A stretch of DNA of 10,846 nt from Theristus sp. LFF4_11 (Eukaryota; Nematoda; Chromadorea; Monhysterida; Xyalidae), in assembly GCA_030248135.1 (NCBI GenBank), contig JASANC010005676.1, forward strand, positions 1 to 10,846, written 5' to 3'. Both the position numbers and the translations under genes were made by a program. Positions 6,950-10,846 of the stretch are shown piece by piece; the first letter of the stretch is position 1; each line of letters opens with the position of its first letter. A model generated the notes under the pieces. The model was not told the origin of the DNA, did no database searches, and saw nothing but the letters and a program-made list of their open reading frames with translations.

Positions 6950-7247
6950 GGTCGATCCGGTACCGGTAGATCTGGTACGGTCGATCCGGTACCGGTCGAT
7001 CCGGTACCGGTCGATCCTGCGGAAAAACCTGCGGTAAAATGTTTCAGACATCAGATAAAATGAGAGAAACGAAGAAAAATGGAAAACAAATCAGAAACAA
7101 ATTGAATTGAATGCTAAAACAGTTGAAAATTTCAATTGGTACCGGATCGACCGAGTACCGGATCGACCTGGTACCGGATCGACCTGGTACCGGATCGACC
7201 GCCCTAGAAAATTGCCAGGTACCGGATCGACCGGTACCGGATCGACC
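6950..7247. repeat. Mirrored arrays of one 15-bp unit around a 115-bp spacer
   Basis: The left array (6950-7022) has unit GGTCGATCCGGTACC: perfect at 6950, 6979 and 6994, degenerate at 6965 and 7009. The right array (7138-7247) carries the reverse complement GGTACCGGATCGACC: exact at 7138, 7218 and 7233, with 16-base versions at 7153, 7169 and 7185 and a 17-base interruption at 7201-7217. The spacer 7023-7137 is purine-rich with no ORF of note and starts near a CCTGCGG direct repeat. Each unit contains the palindrome GGTACC, and unit joins form CCGGTACCGG. The two arrays could pair as a long stem. As 15 is a multiple of three, frames stay open through the array on both strands; I do not take that as coding. 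Confidence 0.92.
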
Positions 7248-7252
7248 GCATG

Positions 7253-7467
7253 CCGTGGGGGGTGTCGGCAAATTTTCGAGGAGGGGGGGTGCCCGGTTTT
7301 AGGGGGGGGGGGGGTGGCACGGTGCCCCCCACCCCCCCACCCGACGGTCTCTGGTGCTCTGGGGGGGGGGGGGTGCACCCCCCCCTCGCCCACGGTACTG
7401 CTGATGACACCCCCTCTAAAATTTGGCAAACACCCCCCCCCATCACCCAAGGTCCCGCTTTCGCTAC
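7253..7467. repeat. G/C-run cassette array, copy 3 (rearranged)
   Basis: Words TCTAAAATTTGGCAAACA (7415-7432) and TCACCCAAGGTCCCGCTT... (7443-7467) match the fifth and sixth words of copy 1 in order. To their left, cassettes in the opposite orientation (GTCGGCAAATTTTCGAGGA near 7262) and G/C runs up to 13 long are mixed with CCCACGGTACTG. Proline- and glycine-rich frames across it are by-products. Confidence 0.8.
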
Positions 7468-7888
7468 AGCTCCGACCGGACTGGGTGGGTCGAAAGCCTG
7501 ACAAAAACGAACAGTCTTCAGATGTAAGCGTTCCTCCACTTCCGATCCGCAGATCAACGACAACGTTACATCACCAATTCAATCTTGAAAAAACAAAAAC
7601 AAGTGAGCCAAACAAAATCTCAAAAAATCTGAGCGAGTGACCGAACGTGAATGTCGTCGTCTTCACTTCATTTCATTTCACACTCTTTATATTTTGATTT
7701 ATGTTCAAATTCAACTGTTGAACCTAGAAGAAACTGAATAAAAAGCTCAAATCGAACGCTGTTTTCTGTTTGTGTCTTCGTGTTCGTTTTAATTAGCATT
7801 TGTCTGCTTCCTTTGAAAAATATTACTCGACATTCTCCCACATTTAGTTGCCGCAAGGGCGTCCAGGCCGGCCCCCCCAGGCCCCTCA
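7468..7888. other. No gene; weak LTR-like traits
   Basis: AATAAA occurs at about 7738 on the + strand, and CTCGACATTCTCCCACATTT lies near 7827-7846. On the minus strand the latter reads as a purine-rich GTGGGAGAA followed by TGTCGAG, like a polypurine tract before an LTR. Neither orientation gives matching ends, a primer site or coding sequence. A short open minus-strand frame is not supported. Confidence 0.25.
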
Positions 7889-7948
7889 CCTAGAACAACT
7901 ACGAGCCCCCCCTAGAACAACTATGAGGCCCCCCTAGAACCACTATGA
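7889..7948 (+). repeat. 22-bp tandem repeat, three copies
   Basis: Unit CCTAGAACAACTAYGAGSCC, with spacing of exactly 22 bases (TAGAAC at 7891, 7913 and 7935); the third copy has ACCACT. The core word GAACAACTATG also occurs singly next to C-rich tracts at 6081-6091 and 9164-9174, and a variant at 6047-6057. Confidence 0.85.
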
Positions 7949-8310
7949 TTGCATTCACTCACTCACTCACTAAGCTGAGTTCTTCTCTATATTTTTAAAA
8001 CTCCACAGTTCCTTGTTTCAAGTTTCAACCGTGGCATTGGTGGCGTGGGTGCGTGGCAATGTCAATGAAAAAAGCGATTATTGCCTAAACACTGACGAGC
8101 AAATGGCTTTTCACACGACCGGACCGAATACGGCGATGGTTGTGAGTGGTTAGTCGGTTGATTTCTCGATTCGTCGGCGATCGTCGCAAAAGTACAAAAT
8201 AAAGCCAGCGGCAAACCATGACAAATGGTTCGTGTTCCACTACCACGCAAGCACTGTTGTTCTTTTACGCCGGCCTCTGTTACGACGGCCGCTTAGTATC
8301 GTCGGCAGAT
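7949..8310. other. Mostly unannotated; short CACT repeat
   Basis: A short CACT repeat lies at about 7956-7971. A short ATG-started frame at 8218 and other open stretches are too short and lack splice or poly(A) support. Confidence 0.4.
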
Positions 8311-8472
8311 CAAAGTGGGTCTGGACGATTGTGCAGCCATTGCGAAGTTGATCGTTGAACGTGATCACGTTGCAGGTGCACAGCGAGCATTTGCGAAATA
8401 CGTGTGCCCGTTACGTTCAGTCGGCACGGCGCAGGTTGGTGTTTTTTTTCAGCGCAGTGCAGCAGCAGTAAG

Positions 8473-8694
8473 ATGGTTAACGAAGAAAGTAAAGAAATGT
8501 TTGAAAAGAAAGGATTTATCATTGAAAAAATGTTTTCTATTTTGTACCCATGTTTGCTGAGATTCGATTTGAAATACGCCCCGAGTGTGGCATTAATGCT
8601 GTCTATACTCTTCTTTGCACCACGAAATTTGGCCTTGACAACTGCATCGTATGGTTTTTGTATAGTACGGCACACGCAATGCATCATTCGTTGA
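8473..8694 (+). CDS. Small hydrophobic ORF, unrecognised
   Basis: ATG at 8473 in a good context (AAGATGG) opens 73 codons to TGA at 8692-8694. The peptide starts charged (MVNEESKEMFEKKGFIIEKM), then turns hydrophobic with a likely membrane segment around residues 37-50 (APSVALMLSILFFAP). A 3' splice-like TTTTTTTTCAG ends just upstream, near 8451, so this may be an exon whose true start lies further left. The frame from 8315 (LDDCAAIAKLIVERDHVAGA) is also protein-like but reads in another phase here. A third frame stays open to 8735 (ECGINAVYTLLCTTKFGL), so a frameshifted remnant is possible. The family is not recognised and no poly(A) signal is obvious. Confidence 0.35.
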   Translation: MVNEESKEMFEKKGFIIEKMFSILYPCLLRFDLKYAPSVALMLSILFFAPRNLALTTASYGFCIVRHTQCIIR

Positions 8695-8754
8695 TAGACC
8701 GTTACGTCTGGTCGGGCGCCATAGTTGTTTTCTAATGGGGGGCCTGGGGGGGGA

Positions 8755-9157
8755 GGGCCGCCCCCCCAACTTTTTCAGTCTATCTCTATCAAACAAGTTT
8801 TTTTTTCAGCTCAGCTATTATCTATCTAAAAAAATTTTCAGCCTTCTATCTATCTGAAAATTTTTGTCTTCAATTATAAAATCAGTCAATTTTTGACAAA
8901 ATTTACATGCTCGTAATTCTGAAAATTTATTAATTTTATTAAAATACATGATCTACTTTTTTTTGGTTTATTTTTTCATAATCTTGCTATTTTTTATAGC
9001 TTTTTAGCGTTTTCGCTATCTATCAAATTACAAAATTTTGACCGACCCCCCCCCAAGTCACATGCTCCCCCCCCCCCCCCCCCAAAATTTCCCAGCTATC
9101 TTATCTATCTCAAAAATTTGCTCCAGCTATCTATATCGTTTCTCCCCCAACCCCTCT
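8755..9157 (-). repeat. GATA-rich dispersed element, copy B (inverted)
   Basis: Reverse-complement copy of 4861-5294. Matches include TCTATCTCTATC near 8779, TCAGCTCAGCTATTATCT near 8807, TTTTTATAGCTTTTTAGCG near 8991, AAGTCACATGCTCCCC near 9055 and TTTGCTCCAGCTATCTATAT near 9117. It has a run of 17 C at 9067-9083. Its outer flank at 9159 is the CTAGAACAACTATG word rather than the flank seen at copy A, which supports separate insertion events. Confidence 0.8.
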
Positions 9158-9289
9158 GCTCTAGAACAACTATGTCGGGCGCATTTCTTAAGGAATAGTG
9201 TGAAAAGCTGACACGCCATGGCTAATTTGTTACAGTGTCTGGCGCAGTTAAACATTTTTCATTCAAGTTTTTCATGAGATTTGTTATCG

Positions 9290-10703
9290 CGATGTCCATT
9301 TCCACAACTTTGGGTGAAAGTACGATGCCAAAACGAGGAGATGCTTCACATGTCGCTTGCCAGCAGTTGCTCGGCAAAAGTGAACGCGAAAGAAATTCAA
9401 CTGTTGGCCCTTGAGACGAGGTCGAGAGTCACCAGCCGGGCCATCATGGGATTGTTGAGCGTTGAGGTTTGCTGCGATAAAAGTGGACGCATTGCATTTT
9501 GGTGGTGTGCACCGGTCACACCGGAAAAGACTTTCGTGCGTTCCAGTTCGCTGTCACGGTGTCCCTGTTATATATACAATTGTTTCAAAGGGCCTTCATT
9601 TCATCGCTGTAAAACACCATTTACCGAAGCCGGTGTTTTTTTCGATACCGTTGATATCAGTGCTTTCGAAAAATGTGATGAACGCTTTTTGGGCTGGCCA
9701 GCACTTATGGTGCTAGCTTCAGTGGTTGGTACTTGCAGAAGAAGCATGCATTTCGTATGTTGAGGTAAGCGGAGCATTGTTGCGCACATCACAGCACACG
9801 TATATGCACAATCCTGTAAAAATCAGCCACTATGCCCACAATTTAGCCGGGCATTGCTAACCACTGGGGGGGAGAGACAGAACGAAACGAAAACGACAAT
9901 AGTACCTGCAACAAGACCAGACGCAATCAACGCGCTTAAACAAAACAGTAATTCACGCTTCACGCGGGAGATCTACCAAGATCACTAGAAGTTCTCCGAG
10001 AAGGTGTTCGAAGTGGCCGCTGCCGATCTAGTTAACATGGGCATCTAAGTGATCAACTACACCGCTGAAAAACGTGTCTCCGACGAGCACAGCTATTTAG
10101 CGACGTTGGTTGCATTTTGCAAGGCCGAGGTCAAGAAGGATTCGCGCATCAACTGAGGCCAAGGCGAGACACCGGCAAGGGGATACGGAGTCAGTGGTGG
10201 TGGTGGTGTCACCCAACTTTTTAGGGGTTGCCGCCAATTGACATTTTTTTATTAGTATGCACTTTTGTTGTATTTTTTGGGTACTGTTCAAATTTTGGCC
10301 TCTAAAATTTTGAAGATTGGGAATAAAAGAACGGGGTTGAGTTGGAACAGTTTGCCATATTTATCACAAATGGGCTCTCTTAATTCCAATCCTTTTAGCG
10401 ATTGGATTACCGCTCTTTCTTTTATCACTTGCAAATTTTTGGAGCGCGATATTCCTTGCAAAAATGGGACATGTTTAATGAGAATTTATTTAACTTGCAC
10501 ATTGTGTATTCGAAAAAAAATAATTTAATTCGATAGTTTTTCGTTTCTTTTAGTGGGAAGCGCAAGCGGAGGAAGCACGAATTAAGGCGAAATATACCAA
10601 TGAAATCAAAGTTGCGCACGCTTGAGGCGACTACGAAATTCAGAAGGCCACTTTCGACAACAAAGTGAACACGAACAAAGCGAAAGCCGACTTGGCTTAC
10701 CAG
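9290..10703 (+). pseudogene. Flotillin pseudogene, partial, with intron-like gaps
   Basis: Three segments match the flotillin family (membrane-raft scaffold proteins of the SPFH/band 7 group) in order. Segment 1, 9292-9466, has QNEEML, ACQQLLGKSE, EIQLLALET and RAIMGLLSVE, but they fall in alternating frames (changes near 9310, 9352 and 9386). Segment 2, 9971-10190, has IYQDH, KFSEKVFEVAAADLVNMGI and AEVKKDSRI, with in-frame stops TAG 9986, TAA 10046 and TGA 10154; after 10154 the EAKAR part is one base out of frame. Segment 3, 10554-10703, has EAQAEEARIKAKYTNEI, a TGA at 10623, then DYEIQKATFDNKVNT and ADLAYQ. An acceptor-like TTTCTTTTAG precedes segment 3. Gaps of about 500 and 360 bases between segments look like retained introns, so this is a duplicated rather than a retroposed copy. 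Only the middle of the roughly 430-residue protein is present: the N-terminus and everything after the AYQ are missing. All three stop codons occur, so a reassigned code does not rescue it. Confidence 0.85.
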
Positions 10704-10846
10704 TTTGGTGGAGCACTCAACCTACTTTAATTTGGTTATTGGTTACGTTCGTGCAGGGATGTGGTGAATGGGTGAGTGCGGGAAGCAGTGAGTGGGTGAC
10801 TCAAGCACGGCTGCACAAATGTGCACTAATATGTGCACTGCGTTAA
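10704..10846. other. No recognisable feature
   Basis: Flotillin similarity stops after 10703. The rest has donor-like GTGAGT near 10772 and a short repeat of TGTGCACT, with no supported gene. Confidence 0.5.

Noticed and set aside
7091..7640. Long open frames on both strands through the 15-bp arrays and cassettes
   Set aside because: A 15-bp unit without stops keeps several frames open at once. There is no codon-level evidence, start context or splice support.
8434..8451. An 18-base intron (GTTGGTG...TTTTCAG)
   Set aside because: Such tiny introns are not expected in animals, and the sequence reads through in the same frame without removing it.
9601..9792. Minus-strand ORF across the flotillin region
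   Set aside because: No family signal, and it lies opposite the gap between recognisable flotillin segments.
10265..10528. Open frame between flotillin segments 2 and 3
   Set aside because: It sits in the intron-like gap, is AT-rich, starts without a good ATG context and shows no motif.
9971..10703. Alternative genetic code explaining the stops in flotillin
   Set aside because: TAG, TAA and TGA all interrupt it and frameshifts are also present. The left-edge gene appears to use TAA as a normal stop.

Overview
This is eukaryotic nuclear DNA, most likely from an invertebrate animal. The left edge has spliced exons with GT-AG sites and possibly a GC-AG intron. There is an animal-style TATA/initiator promoter, a decayed flotillin copy that still carries intron-like gaps, and a dense mix of non-coding repeats. 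The species cannot be named from the sequence. There is no operon structure, rRNA, tRNA or CRISPR array that I can support.

Layout. 1-791: 3' end of a spliced + strand gene with a very basic C-terminus (product not recognised). 890-1003: imperfect hairpin. 1184-1324: compact promoter-like block (three inverted CCAAT boxes, an E-box, TATA, initiator) followed by a GC-rich open stretch ending at 1928. 2051-3427: G/C-run cassette arrays around an inverted-repeat-bounded core. That core holds small ORFs on both strands and an LTR-like block with a primer-site-like sequence. 3654-4799: palindrome, G-run array and an AT-rich element-like stretch. 4861-5294: GATA-rich element copy A. 5295-6007: element with a 13-bp perfect terminal inverted repeat. 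6165-6545: diverged relative of that element's interior. 6559-6782: second cassette array. 6950-7247: two oppositely oriented arrays of one 15-bp unit. 7253-7467: third cassette array. 7889-7948: 22-bp tandem repeat. 8473-8694: small hydrophobic ORF. 8755-9157: GATA-rich element copy B, inverted relative to copy A. 9290-10703: flotillin pseudogene.

Few genes can be defended: the left-edge gene is the best, the flotillin remnant is recognisable but broken, and the rest are weak ORFs. Most of the window is repeat tissue. Its common theme is short distinctive words separated by runs of 5-17 G or C, reused in different orders and orientations. These runs create many accidental ORFs rich in Pro or Gly, which I do not treat as genes. 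No complete new multi-gene system is visible. The most unusual items are the G-run cassette family and the mirrored 15-bp arrays.
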